Part shown: positions 37,066-46,380 of the stretch, piece after piece
Layout of the letters: each line of letters begins with the position of its first letter
Position numbering within the stretch: the stretch's first letter is position 1
DNA from: Actinomycetes bacterium
Lineage (GTDB): Bacteria > Actinomycetota > Thermoleophilia > Gaiellales > Gaiellaceae
Length of the DNA: 47,379 nt
Direction: 5' to 3'
Assembly (NCBI GenBank): GCA_025964395.1
Contig: JAOPYY010000068.1
Coordinates: 1 to 47,379 of the forward strand
Notes under the pieces: generated by a model
What the model saw: only the letters and a program-made list of their open reading frames with translations
What the model was told of the DNA's origin: nothing
The model's database searches: none
Program-made: the position numbers and the translations under genes

Positions 37066-38343
37066 TTACGGGGCGAGCAGCGACTTGCTGAAGGTCTTCG
37101 CGCTGTTGTTGCCGGACGTCGCCTGGACGATTGCCAGCAACTGATGCCCTCTGTCCGCCGCGACGACGGTGTATGTCGCAAGGGTCGCACCGGCGATCGG
37201 GGTGCAGATGCGCCCGTTCGCGTTGCAGCGCTGCCACGCGTAGCTGTACGCCGTCGCGGCAGGTGACCACGTACCGGTCGTGACGGAGACCGGCTTCCCG
37301 GTCGCGCCGGAGCCGCTGACGGCGGGCTGCACCGTTGCGATCAGCGAGGCTCCCGCCGCAACGACCGGACCGACGAGGCTCGCGTAGGCACTCGCCTTCC
37401 CGGCGCGGTCGCTTGCATTGACGGTCAGGCCGATCGTGTGCGAGATGTCCTGTGCGACGAGCTTGTAGCGCGCAAGGGTCGCGCCGTGAATGGAGCTGCA
37501 GTGCGCACCACTCGCGTCGCAGCGATACCACTGATACGCATAGCCAACCGTTCCCGATCCGCTCCACGTCCCCGCGGTGGCGGTGAGCTGACTGCCCTGC
37601 ACGGCGCTGCCCGTGACAGCCGGAGCTGCGGTGTTCTTCGGTCCTGCAGTCTGCGTCGTCGTCGTGGTGCCCGTGCCGGCCGGCGTGCTGGTTACTGCGG
37701 CACTGAGCGCGGCGGCCGTTGCGCCGCCGGACGAGGCGGTGACGAACGCGATGAGTGCGTGTCCGGCGTCCGAGGCCGTCGCGACGTACGACGCTGCGGT
37801 CGCACCGGCGATCGGCGTGCAGATCCGCCCGTTCTGGTTGCAGCGCAACCAGCTGTATGTGAAGGAGGTCGGGCTCTTGCTCCAGGCGCCGTTGTCGACC
37901 TGCAGCGTGCGCCCCTGCTGCACTGCGCCGGCAACCAGCGGCTGCACGGTCGAGACGAACGTCGCGGTGGCAGGCGCGACCAGGCCGACGGCGCTGGCAT
38001 AGCCACTCGCCGTCCCGGACGAGTCGGTGGCGTTGACGGTGAGCCCAATCGTGTGCGTCGCATCGGCCGCGACGAGCTTGTAGCTCGGCCCGGTAGCACC
38101 GTGGATCGAGTCGCAGTGGGCTGCGTTCGAGTCGCAGCGATACCACTGGTAGCGGTAGGAGATCGTCCCGGATCCGCTCCACGTTCCGCGCAAGGCGGTC
38201 AGACGTTGCCCCACGACCGGCGCGCCCACGGCGGCCGGCGCGCCGACCAGCGCCGGGCCAGCCGCAGACGCTCCACGCGAGACGCCCGCTCCCGCCGCGA
38301 CCCCGCCGAGGACCAGCGCGAGCGCGAGCAAGGATGACCTCAT
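37066..38343 (-). CDS. Secreted protein with four tandem Ig-like (YQWYRCD...C...I.GAT) repeats
   Basis: Signal MRSSLLALALVLGG; four repeats with YQWYRCDSNAAHC / YSWLRCNQNGRIC / YQWYRCDASGAHC / YAWQRCNANGRIC. Confidence 0.82.
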   Translation of the reverse strand: MRSSLLALALVLGGVAAGAGVSRGASAAGPALVGAPAAVGAPVVGQRLTALRGTWSGSGTISYRYQWYRCDSNAAHCDSIHGATGPSYKLVAADATHTIGLTVNATDSSGTASGYASAVGLVAPATATFVSTVQPLVAGAVQQGRTLQVDNGAWSKSPTSFTYSWLRCNQNGRICTPIAGATAASYVATASDAGHALIAFVTASSGGATAAALSAAVTSTPAGTGTTTTTQTAGPKNTAAPAVTGSAVQGSQLTATAGTWSGSGTVGYAYQWYRCDASGAHCSSIHGATLARYKLVAQDISHTIGLTVNASDRAGKASAYASLVGPVVAAGASLIATVQPAVSGSGATGKPVSVTTGTWSPAATAYSYAWQRCNANGRICTPIAGATLATYTVVAADRGHQLLAIVQATSGNNSAKTFSKSLLAP

Positions 38344-38410
38344 GCCGCGACCCAATCAGCGCTCGCTGAGAGGACACTAAGAAACACCAGGTACTTCGAC
38401 GTCGACGCGC

Positions 38411-38875
38411 TCACTCTGCGTCACGTCGTTCGGCCGCGTACAGCCGCGGCACGCCGAACCAGAGCACGCCGAGAAAGAGCAGCGCCGCGCCGGCGAGCGG
38501 CAGGCCGATCGACTCGCCGTAGATGAAGTCGGCGACGACCGAGATGCTCGCTGCGATCGCAAGTGCGAGCGCGACCAGCCCGCACAGCGCCATCCGGTTC
38601 CCCCAAAGAACGAGCTGCTCCTTGTCGCGCTGGCGGAACCGCAGCCGGTGATGCGCCGAGGGCGCGATCAAGAAGCCGGATGCGACGGCCGCCAGCATCA
38701 ACGCGACGAAGTACATGACGCGCTCCGTGTGACCGAGTTGCGGCCAGCCGCGCGTGAATGGCAACGTGAGGAGGAACGCGAACAGCACCTGCACGCCCGG
38801 GAGCGCGACGCGGAGCTCGTTCAGCAGCTCGATCAGCTCGCGGTCGAGGCGCTCTTTTTTCGACTCCTCCGCCAT
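38411..38875 (-). CDS. DUF6328-like membrane protein
   Basis: RLDRELIELLNELRVALPGVQVLFAFLLTLPFTRGW, 4 TM. Confidence 0.75.
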   Translation of the reverse strand: MAEESKKERLDRELIELLNELRVALPGVQVLFAFLLTLPFTRGWPQLGHTERVMYFVALMLAAVASGFLIAPSAHHRLRFRQRDKEQLVLWGNRMALCGLVALALAIAASISVVADFIYGESIGLPLAGAALLFLGVLWFGVPRLYAAERRDAE

Positions 38876-40125
38876 CAGAAGTCACCCCCGCCGCCATCAC
38901 CGCCGCCGAAATCTCCGCCCCCGAAGTCGCCGGCGCCGCCGCCTCCGAAGTCACCGTCTCCCGCGCCGCCCGTGTCGTACCCGCCCGGTCCACCGCCCCA
39001 ACCGCCCAGCCCGCCCACCATCAGCTCGCCGAGCAGGAGGCCGGGGAAGAAGCCGCCGAAGTAGCCCCCGTACATCGGGCCGGCAGCCCAGTACGGCGTC
39101 GCTCGTCCGCCGACCAGCACCTGGCGCGATTCCGGCTCCTCGCCCTCCTCGATGCGCGTCGCGTCGGCGGCGCACGCAGGAACGGCGCGCGGCTGCCCGC
39201 CCGGGGGTGCCCATTCGACGTCGCGCACCGACGGCCCATGCCGGGGATCGACGAAGCACGCCGGCCGGCGCTCGGGTGGCTCCTGACCTTCGAGCCGCGA
39301 CTCGGCCGAGGCCATCAGGTAGCGCCCCTCCTCCAACGATTCGGCGACGGGCGCGAGCTGGGCGGGCGACGCAGCGCGGTCGAACGCCGACGACGCCTGT
39401 GAGTACTTGTCGAGCGCCGCGAGGTAGTCGCGCTTGGCCGCGTCGTTGCCGTCGACCTTGTGCTCGAGGCCCTGCACGTCGTCGGCGAGCGCGACGAGGT
39501 CTTCGCGCGCAGTTTCCTTCACCGCGACGAAGTCGCTCGCGTTCTGCCGGCGTCGCTTGATGGTGCGGTAGACGAGGAAGCCGGCGATCGCGAGGATCAC
39601 GATCGGCCACCAGCCGAAGCTCTTTCCGCCGCCGCTGCTCCCACTCCCGCTGCGTGCGGCACCGACGCGGTCGATGAAGTCGACCAGCGTCGGCGTCACA
39701 CCTGCAGTGTGGTGCGCTCGGAACGCGTCGGTGGCGAGCTTGCCCGCCTTGCCCGTGCCGAGGTCTGTCGACTCCGCGCGGAATTGGTTGCCCGCGACGA
39801 CTGCGTAGACGCCGCGGCGCCCGAGGATCCGGTGCAGCTCGTCGGAGATCCCGACGGCACTGCCGCCGGCCTCTGCGAGCGCAGCCTTCGGCAGCACGGC
39901 GATGTAGATCGGCCCCTTGCCCTTCGACGCGACCTCGCGCCGCAGCACGTCCGCGTCGGCCTGCGACACGGTCGTCGCCGACGGGTCGACGTAGACCGGA
40001 TCGTTGGCGAGCGCCTGGGCCGCCCGGTTGATGATCGTTCCGGCCGCCGCCGCGGGTGCGAGCGCCAGGGCGAGGAGGAGGACGACGAGGATGCGCACGT
40101 GGCTCACCTGCCCCACCCTACGCAC
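38875..40125 (-). CDS. Membrane-anchored secreted protein with Gly/Asp/Phe-rich C-terminus (TPM/YgcG-like organisation)
   Basis: Signal ILVVLLLALALAPAAAAG; central TM WPIVILAIAGFLVYRTIKRRR; tail GGGGAGDFGGGDFGGGDGGGGDF; start possibly GTG near 40107. Confidence 0.65.
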   Translation of the reverse strand: MRRVGQVSHVRILVVLLLALALAPAAAAGTIINRAAQALANDPVYVDPSATTVSQADADVLRREVASKGKGPIYIAVLPKAALAEAGGSAVGISDELHRILGRRGVYAVVAGNQFRAESTDLGTGKAGKLATDAFRAHHTAGVTPTLVDFIDRVGAARSGSGSSGGGKSFGWWPIVILAIAGFLVYRTIKRRRQNASDFVAVKETAREDLVALADDVQGLEHKVDGNDAAKRDYLAALDKYSQASSAFDRAASPAQLAPVAESLEEGRYLMASAESRLEGQEPPERRPACFVDPRHGPSVRDVEWAPPGGQPRAVPACAADATRIEEGEEPESRQVLVGGRATPYWAAGPMYGGYFGGFFPGLLLGELMVGGLGGWGGGPGGYDTGGAGDGDFGGGGAGDFGGGDFGGGDGGGGDF

Positions 40126-40148
40126 CGCGAGTCGGCGCGGCCGCCGAG

Positions 40149-41894
40149 TCAGGCGCCGAGGAAGGTGACCCAGTCGGAGAGATCAACATCTCCCCGCGCG
40201 GGAACCGCGTCGCGGATACAGACCGCGTTCTCCAGCAGCTTGATCTGACGCGTGCGCAGCCAGCGCCCGTAGACGTCGAGCTTCGCGAAGCGTCCGAGCA
40301 CGCCGCGGGCGACGGTGCGCGCCTGGACCGGCGACAGCGCGAGCAGCGGCACGGGCGGGCCGAGCGGGCGAACCGCGAAGCGGCCGTCGACCGTGTCGAT
40401 TGTCGTCTTGCGGTTCTGGCGCAGCGAGAAGATCTCGCTGGGCGCGATCGTCTCGACAGCGAAGCCGCGGAACGCTCCGCCGAGCCACGCCGCTTCTGGG
40501 TCGACCTCCACGAGGCGGACGCGCGTGGCGGCGTACGTCGAGACGAACTCGGCGATCTGCGCGGCCGATGCGGGCCGCGGCCGGAAGCGCTCTTGCACCC
40601 GGTCGCGCGCGAGCCGGTCTTCGATGATCGCGCGTGCGTCCTGCAGCGTCAGCTGCGCATCGCGCAGCGCGGCGCGATAGCGCGCGACGCTGCGGCCGAA
40701 ACGGTCGCGGACGATTGCGTGCTCGGCGGCGAGCACGGTGATCGGATCGATCGGGCTCTCGGTGCGCAGCACCTCGCGCTGCAGCAGCGCGGTGGCCGCG
40801 GAGTCGCGGTCGCCCGTGATCAGTGCCGCGCGGGCGACGTCGCTCTTCAGGATGCGACGCGTGCCGAGTGTGCAGCGCACGTGCGTCGGCAGGATGATCT
40901 GCCCTTCGGTGAGCGAGGTGTTGAAGCCGCTGCCGGCAAGCGCGGGACCGTCGCAGAGTTTGGTGTCGCGGGCCCATAGATAGACGCACGCGGCGGCCGG
41001 CTTGTCCGGGTCGACGCCTGCGACCGAGAAGCTCGGCCAGCCCCACGACCAGACGCCCTGGATCTTCGTCTCCGCGGCAACCTGCTTCGCGGCGAGCGCC
41101 TGCAGCTTCACGATCTCGAGCCACGCGGACTTCGGCTGCAGCCCGTTGCGTCCGCCCTGCCCCGGCGCAGACTGGAACTGCAGCTCGAGCGCGACGCGTC
41201 CCGCGGGGATCCCGATCGTCGAGAACCGCGAGATGAGCCCACGCATCCCCTGGCGCATCGCGCGGCTCGCCCGAGCCGGGCCGAGTGCGAAGAGGCCCTT
41301 CGGACCGGGCGCGGTGAAGTAGACCTGGCGCACGAGGATCGCCGCCTTCGCGGTCTCGCGCCACCACTCGGCGGCGTCACCGCCGGTGTACGGCGGGTTC
41401 GCGATCGTCAGCGCCGTCGTCGCGCCGAGCTTGTCGAGCTCCTGCAGAAGCAGCAACACGTTCGCGCGGTACTGCGCGTTCGTCGAGCTCCACGGCGTGA
41501 CGGTCTGCGCGCCGAACAGCTCGTTCTCCGCGATCAACGGTGTCGCGCAGCCTGTGATCTGCACTGCGAAGTCGAATTCGCGCTTCGCCTTCGCGGCGAT
41601 CGTCGAAGGATCGGCAGGCGCCGATGGCGTGCCGACGCGATCGTTCAGGTGCAGGTCGAAGAAGATCGTCGCCGCGCCGGCTGCGCGCATCGCCGCCGGC
41701 ACGACGGTGCCCGACGAAACGGCAAGCACCATCCCCGGCTTGGGCGTGATCGGAGCGTCGTGCCCGGCGTAGTCCACCCACATCGGCGCCTTCGCCGGCA
41801 GCCCGCAATTCAGAGGGTCGTCGGCGTGCCCAACGCGGGCGCCGAGAACCAGAGCTCCGACCCCCAGAGCGAGAACAGCAATGCCCCCCTTCAT
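40149..41894 (-). CDS. Large secreted protein of unknown function
   Basis: Signal MKGGIAVLALGVGALVLGARVGHA; 581 aa continuous coding, no domain recognised with confidence. Confidence 0.75.
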   Translation of the reverse strand: MKGGIAVLALGVGALVLGARVGHADDPLNCGLPAKAPMWVDYAGHDAPITPKPGMVLAVSSGTVVPAAMRAAGAATIFFDLHLNDRVGTPSAPADPSTIAAKAKREFDFAVQITGCATPLIAENELFGAQTVTPWSSTNAQYRANVLLLLQELDKLGATTALTIANPPYTGGDAAEWWRETAKAAILVRQVYFTAPGPKGLFALGPARASRAMRQGMRGLISRFSTIGIPAGRVALELQFQSAPGQGGRNGLQPKSAWLEIVKLQALAAKQVAAETKIQGVWSWGWPSFSVAGVDPDKPAAACVYLWARDTKLCDGPALAGSGFNTSLTEGQIILPTHVRCTLGTRRILKSDVARAALITGDRDSAATALLQREVLRTESPIDPITVLAAEHAIVRDRFGRSVARYRAALRDAQLTLQDARAIIEDRLARDRVQERFRPRPASAAQIAEFVSTYAATRVRLVEVDPEAAWLGGAFRGFAVETIAPSEIFSLRQNRKTTIDTVDGRFAVRPLGPPVPLLALSPVQARTVARGVLGRFAKLDVYGRWLRTRQIKLLENAVCIRDAVPARGDVDLSDWVTFLGA

Positions 41895-41932
41895 CGCGTC
41901 CAGAGTAGACAGCGACCTGGCTGAACTCCCGG

Positions 41933-41955
41933 TGCTTGTAACAGTCTGTTACTTG
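41933..41955. promoter_or_regulatory. Palindromic operator candidate, copy 1
   Basis: TGCTTGTAACAGTCTGTTACTTG containing GTAACAG-T-CTGTTAC. Confidence 0.6.
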
Positions 41956-41996
41956 CGCCGTTCGGCCCGCCAGGACGTGCGCGCGTTGCAGGTCGT

Positions 41997-42019
41997 TGCT
42001 TGTAACAGTCTGTTACTTG
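41997..42019. promoter_or_regulatory. Palindromic operator candidate, copy 2 (identical 23 bp)
   Basis: TGCTTGTAACAGTCTGTTACTTG, 64 bp from copy 1; overlaps stop codon of the 42013-43056 gene. Confidence 0.6.
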
Positions 42020-43056
42020 GGCGCGACGCGGTCTCGGGTCACGTCCGCGGGGGACGTGCAGCCGACCAGTTGCAGCGCGCTCAGGATCTCTGCCTGCAGC
42101 AGTTGGAGGACTCGGAGGGCGCCGGCTTCTCCGTCGACCACCAGGCCCCAGAGCGGGGCGCGGCCGGCGAGGACTGCGCGCGCGCCCAGGGCCAGCGCCT
42201 TCACGACATCCGTGCCGCGGCGGATGCCGCCGTCGAGCAGCACCTCGATGCGCCCGTCGACCGCCGCCACCACTTCCTCGAGCGCATCGATCGTCGCCGA
42301 CACGCCGTCGAGTTGTCGGCCGCCGTGGTTCGAGACGACGACACCGCTCGCACCGTGTTCGCACGCGAGCTTCGCGTCTTCCGCCGTGAGCACGCCCTTG
42401 ACGAGCAGCGGCAACCCCGACTCGGCGCAGATGCGTTCGAGGTCACGCCACGTCAGCGACGCAGAGATCGCTTCGAACACCTGCTTCGGCGTCACCCCGC
42501 CCCTGCCGAACGCCGCGACCCGAACGTCATCCGGAATCGCGAACGACGTGCGCGCGTCGCGCTCGCGGTTGCCGCGCACCGGCGCGTCGATCGTCAAAAC
42601 GAGCGCCGTGTAGCCGCCGTCGCGCGCCTGCGCGATCAGATCGTGCGTCACGCCCTCGTCGCGGAACACGTAGAGCTGGAACCAGCGCGGGCCGCCGACA
42701 GCCGCGACCTCGGCCGGCGTCGATGTCGCGATCGTCGAAAGGCACATCACCGTGCCGGCAGCCTTCGCCGCGCGCGCCATCCCGACCTCGCCGTCCGGGT
42801 GTGCGACGCGCTGGAACGCGACCGGCGCAACGAGCAGCGGCATCGACACCTCCTGCCCGAGCACCGTCGTCGCGGTCGTGGACGCGTCAACGTCGACGAG
42901 CATCCGAGGCCGCAAGTACCACCGCCGGAACGCCTCGACGTTGTCGCGCAGCGTCAGCTCGTCGCCGGCGCCGCCTGCGTAATACCCGTGCGCGCCGGGG
43001 TCGAGACGCTCCGCCGCCAGCCGCTCGTAGTCCCAAACGTTGAGCGGCTCCACCAT
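42013..43056 (-). CDS. FMN-dependent alpha-hydroxy-acid dehydrogenase/oxidase family protein
   Basis: GYYAGGAGDELTLRDNVEAFRRW, PVAFQRVAHPDGEVGMARAA, VVSNHGGRQLDG active-site signature. Confidence 0.95.
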   Translation of the reverse strand: MVEPLNVWDYERLAAERLDPGAHGYYAGGAGDELTLRDNVEAFRRWYLRPRMLVDVDASTTATTVLGQEVSMPLLVAPVAFQRVAHPDGEVGMARAAKAAGTVMCLSTIATSTPAEVAAVGGPRWFQLYVFRDEGVTHDLIAQARDGGYTALVLTIDAPVRGNRERDARTSFAIPDDVRVAAFGRGGVTPKQVFEAISASLTWRDLERICAESGLPLLVKGVLTAEDAKLACEHGASGVVVSNHGGRQLDGVSATIDALEEVVAAVDGRIEVLLDGGIRRGTDVVKALALGARAVLAGRAPLWGLVVDGEAGALRVLQLLQAEILSALQLVGCTSPADVTRDRVAPK

Positions 43057-43080
43057 GCGACGGAGCGTATATCGAGGCCC

Positions 43081-43674
43081 CTACGACTTGGACAAGAACG
43101 GATCGACGAACAGATCGTCGATCTGCGCCGTGCCGCTCTCGACCGTGAACTGGAGCTGCATTGTCTTCGTGCCGACCAACGATGCAAGGGAGCTGAGCAG
43201 CGTCGACGTCTTCGGCGACGGGTTCCAGCCCTGATCGGCGGTGAACGTTCCACCGTCGAGCACGGAGAGCGGACCGAGGAGGCTGCGCGTGACGACACGC
43301 ACGTGCACCCTGGCCGGGCCATTCTGGCCCGCGACGAAGAAGCGCACCGCGGGATAGGTAACGCCGTAACAGACGTTGATCGAGGCGCTTCCGCCCGTCG
43401 AGATCTCGAGCGCATGCGACCCGAAGCCGGCGAGATACCACGGCTCGTTGTCCGCGGCCACGACTGCAGCGCCGCCACCGAGGGTCCACCCGGCCGAACC
43501 GTTCTCGAAACCGCCGTTCGGCGCGAAGTAGTAAGACGACCAGTCGCCCCAGGGAGCGAACACCGGCGCTGTGGCACCGCAGTTCCCGCCGATCAGACCT
43601 GCTTTTGCCGTGCCTACCGTCGACGCAAGCGCCGTCGCCACGACCAAAACCAAAAGAACAACCAAACGCCGCAT
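43081..43674 (-). CDS. Secreted hypothetical protein, carbohydrate-binding-like beta fold
   Basis: Signal MRRLVVLLVLVVATALASTVGTAKA; FAPNGGFENGSAGWTLGGGAAVV; ends with IDDLFVDPF. Confidence 0.75.
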   Translation of the reverse strand: MRRLVVLLVLVVATALASTVGTAKAGLIGGNCGATAPVFAPWGDWSSYYFAPNGGFENGSAGWTLGGGAAVVAADNEPWYLAGFGSHALEISTGGSASINVCYGVTYPAVRFFVAGQNGPARVHVRVVTRSLLGPLSVLDGGTFTADQGWNPSPKTSTLLSSLASLVGTKTMQLQFTVESGTAQIDDLFVDPFLSKS

Positions 43675-43680
43675 GAACCG

Positions 43681-43755
43681 CCTCCAACCCTCATCCGCAG
43701 AAACCTGACTCGCTCATCCTCGTCAGGTTCGGGGAGCCCGCGTCCCCCGGTTGGG
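43681..43755 (-). ncRNA. Candidate structured 5' leader / cis-regulatory RNA
   Basis: Outer stem CCAACC/GGTTGG (43749-43754 with 43684-43689), hairpin AACCTGAC/GTCAGGTT (43702-43709 with 43722-43729), hairpin GGGGA/TCCCC (43731-43735 with 43743-43747), directly before SD GGAGGCGG. Confidence 0.45.
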
Positions 43756-43783
43756 TGAGCGAGGCGCTCTCCGGATCCCTCAT

Positions 43784-45139
43784 ATGGGGGAATCTCAACG
43801 CATTCCGGAGGCCGATGGACCCCCGGTGACCTCAGCTGCGGCAGAACTGGCGGACGAACTCGTCCGTGATGCGCGTGCGCGCTACGAAGGCGGACGCCTC
43901 GAGAGCCGCGCGCGCGCCGTCTTCGCGGCCGGCGGTTTCGCAGTCGCGCTCGGCGTCGTCGCGACAGCGCTGTTCCTCCACGGCGGCCCCGGCTTCTCCC
44001 TCCCCCGAGCTGCGCTGTTCGCCGTTCTCTATGCACTTGTTTCGCGGGTCGAGTTCGAGATCGGCTCCGGCTCCGCGATCCCCACGCAGCTCGTGCTGGT
44101 GCCGATGCTCTTCGCCCTGCCGATTGGGTCGGTGCCGGCAATCGTCGCCATCGGCCTCCTGCTCCGCACCGTGGTGGACCGTCCCTGGCCGCTCCGTGAC
44201 CCGGCCCGTGTCCTGCCACTTGTGGCGACCACTGCCCACGCGCTCGGCCCAGCCCTTGTAATTGCACTCGCCGGTGGCCTGCCTCTGCGCTGGTCGGCGT
44301 GGCCCGTCTACGCATGCGCCATGCTGGCGCAGCTGGCCCTGGACTTCAGCAATGCGCTCCTCAACGCGCTCGCAAACCGCGTCACTGTTGCCGAGCTGGT
44401 GAGCTTCGTAGGGCTCGCGTACGTCGTCGACCTCAGCCTGGCCCCGATCGCGCTCGCGCTCGCCTTCGCGACGCACGCGAATCCTGCTCTCGTCGTGCTG
44501 GCGGTGCCGCTCGTCGGACTGCTCCGCTACTTCTCACGCGAGCGCCAGCAGCGCATCGACAGCGCGCTCGAGCTGAGTGACGCGTACCGCGGCACTGCGT
44601 TCCTCCTCGGCGATGTGGTCGAGGCCGACGACGCGTACACCGGAAGTCATAGCCGCCACGTCGTCGACCTCGTGATCGGGGTCGCGGACGAGCTGAAGCT
44701 CAGCCCCTCCGAATGCCGCGACGCAGAGTTCGTCGCGCTTCTGCACGACGTCGGCAAGATCCGCATCCCCGGTTCGATCATCAACAAGCCGGGACCGCTC
44801 GACGCCGCCGAGCGCACGCTGATGGAGACGCACACGATCGAAGGCGAGCAGATGCTCGAGCGCGTCGGCGGGATGCTCGGCCACGTCGGCCACCTCGTGC
44901 GCTCGTGTCACGAGCACTGGGACGGGAACGGCTATCCCGACCAGCTTGCAGGCAAGAAGATCCCGCTCGTCGCACGGATCGTCTGCGCCTGCGACGCGTT
45001 CAGCGCAATGACGACCGACCGCCCCTATCGCGCCGCGCGCACGCACGAAGAGGCGCTCGCCGAGTTGCAGCGGTGCTCCGGAACGCAGTTCGACCCGCAG
45101 GTCGTCGACGCGCTCCTGCGCGTCAACGCCGGCGGCTGA
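43784..45139 (+). CDS. Membrane protein with C-terminal HD-GYP phosphodiesterase domain
   Basis: N-terminal multi-[37 protein letters not shown]-like, [41 protein letters not shown]. Confidence 0.93.
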   Translation: MGESQRIPEADGPPVTSAAAELADELVRDARARYEGGRLESRARAVFAAGGFAVALGVVATALFLHGGPGFSLPRAALFAVLYALVSRVEFEIGSGSAIPTQLVLVPMLFALPIGSVPAIVAIGLLLRTVVDRPWPLRDPARVLPLVATTAHALGPALVIALAGGLPLRWSAWPVYACAMLAQLALDFSNALLNALANRVTVAELVSFVGLAYVVDLSLAPIALALAFATHANPALVVLAVPLVGLLRYFSRERQQRIDSALELSDAYRGTAFLLGDVVEADDAYTGSHSRHVVDLVIGVADELKLSPSECRDAEFVALLHDVGKIRIPGSIINKPGPLDAAERTLMETHTIEGEQMLERVGGMLGHVGHLVRSCHEHWDGNGYPDQLAGKKIPLVARIVCACDAFSAMTTDRPYRAARTHEEALAELQRCSGTQFDPQVVDALLRVNAGG

Positions 45140-46097
45140 ACCAACCGCCGCGCGGCGGCACGGGATGCTCGCCGAGCGAACGTGCGCCGGCAACGAGATC
45201 CTCCGGTGTCAGCTCCACAAGCTCCGAGTGCGACAGCTGCGCGACGTCACCGACGCCGAGACGCAATGCCTGCGCGTTCAGCGACTGCTCGAAGAGCGTG
45301 CGCGCAAACCGTGCGTTGCCGAATGACTCGTCGCGCTCCGCGTTGTGGAAGATCGCGCGCAGTGCGTCCTCGGCTCCGTCGCCGAGCGCGTACTCCGACT
45401 CTGCGGCGAACTGCCCGAAGATCTCGATGAGATCGTCGGTCGAGTAGTCCGGAAATTCGATCTCGCGGGAGAAGCGTGAGCGCAGTCCAGGATTCGACTC
45501 GAGGAATCGGCGCATCAGCCTCGGGTATCCCGCGACGATCACGACCAGACGGTGGCGGTTGTCCTCCATGCGCTTCAGCAGCGTCTCGATCGCCTCGTCG
45601 CCGAAGTCGAGCCGTTCCGCTTCGCGCGAGAGCGCATATGCCTCGTCGACGAAGAGCACGCCGTCGAGCGCCTTACGCACGACGCGGTCGGTCTTCACCG
45701 CCGTCAGCCCAACGTACTGACCGACGAGCCCGGCGCGGTCGACCTCGACGAGGTGCCCCTTTCGCAACAAGCCCATCGAGCGATACATCTGCGCGAGCAG
45801 GCGCGCGACGGTCGTCTTGCCCGTGCCCGGGTTGCCGAGGAAGACGAGGTGCTGTGTCGTCGCCACCTCGGGGAGGCCTGCCTCCATCCGCCGCGCCTGC
45901 ACGCGCAGGAACGCGACGAGCGCGCGCACCTGCTCCTTCACCGACTCGAGTCCCGGCAGCGCGTCGAGCTCCTCGAGCAGCTCCTCGAGCGGCCGGGCCG
46001 GCTCTTGCCGCCGCAGCGCGTCGAAATCGAGCTCCTCGCCGATCTGCGCGCGTAGCTGGTCACCCAACGCCTTCAACGACTCCAGCGGGTTCGGCAT
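45123..46097 (-). CDS. AAA+ ATPase, CbxX/CfxQ/SpoVK family
   Basis: MPNPLES start; [75 protein letters not shown]. Confidence 0.93.
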   Translation of the reverse strand: MPNPLESLKALGDQLRAQIGEELDFDALRRQEPARPLEELLEELDALPGLESVKEQVRALVAFLRVQARRMEAGLPEVATTQHLVFLGNPGTGKTTVARLLAQMYRSMGLLRKGHLVEVDRAGLVGQYVGLTAVKTDRVVRKALDGVLFVDEAYALSREAERLDFGDEAIETLLKRMEDNRHRLVVIVAGYPRLMRRFLESNPGLRSRFSREIEFPDYSTDDLIEIFGQFAAESEYALGDGAEDALRAIFHNAERDESFGNARFARTLFEQSLNAQALRLGVGDVAQLSHSELVELTPEDLVAGARSLGEHPVPPRGGWFSRRR

Positions 46098-46345
46098 GGG
46101 TTGACGGTACCGATTACGGTCTAGCTCGTCAGCTTCGGCCATCGCGAACTCGCGGTGGCCGCGTGTCGCGCAGGCGCCCTGGCGGTCGACGCGGTGTACG
46201 AGGACAACCGCGTCTACGCCGCGCGGATCCGTCACGCCTCGAAGGAGGCGCTCGGACACCAGACCCCCTGGAAGATCGCGCAGTGGCGGGCGCTCGGCGA
46301 CGAGAAGGTCGCGATCGTCCGACGGAACCTGGCGATTCTAAGGTA

Positions 46346-46380
46346 TAGTTAACGAGGTTAATGATTCGCGTAGTTAACGA
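46346..46380 (+). promoter_or_regulatory. Repeated TAGTTAACGA sites, putative MarR operator overlapping start region
   Basis: TAGTTAACGA at 46346-46355 and 46371-46380, each with GTTAAC palindrome. Confidence 0.5.

Noticed and set aside
34844-38377. Single 1177-aa protein from the ORF track
   Set aside because: N-terminal ~500 aa is an out-of-frame antiparallel reading of the 37066-38343 repeat gene; real start is ATG at 36874 with a signal peptide
38880-39000. GC-rich repeat tract as a mobile or regulatory repeat
   Set aside because: It encodes the Gly/Asp/Phe-rich C-terminal tail (GDFGGG units) of the minus-strand gene
41881-43758. 625-aa plus-strand ORF antisense to the hydroxy-acid dehydrogenase and secreted protein
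   Set aside because: Arg-rich shadow ORF of high-GC coding DNA; the minus strand encodes clear conserved domains
46155-46352. 65-aa plus-strand ORF ([56 protein letters not shown])
   Set aside because: Composition looks protein-like but there is an in-frame stop just upstream, no clear RBS and no family recognised; not called
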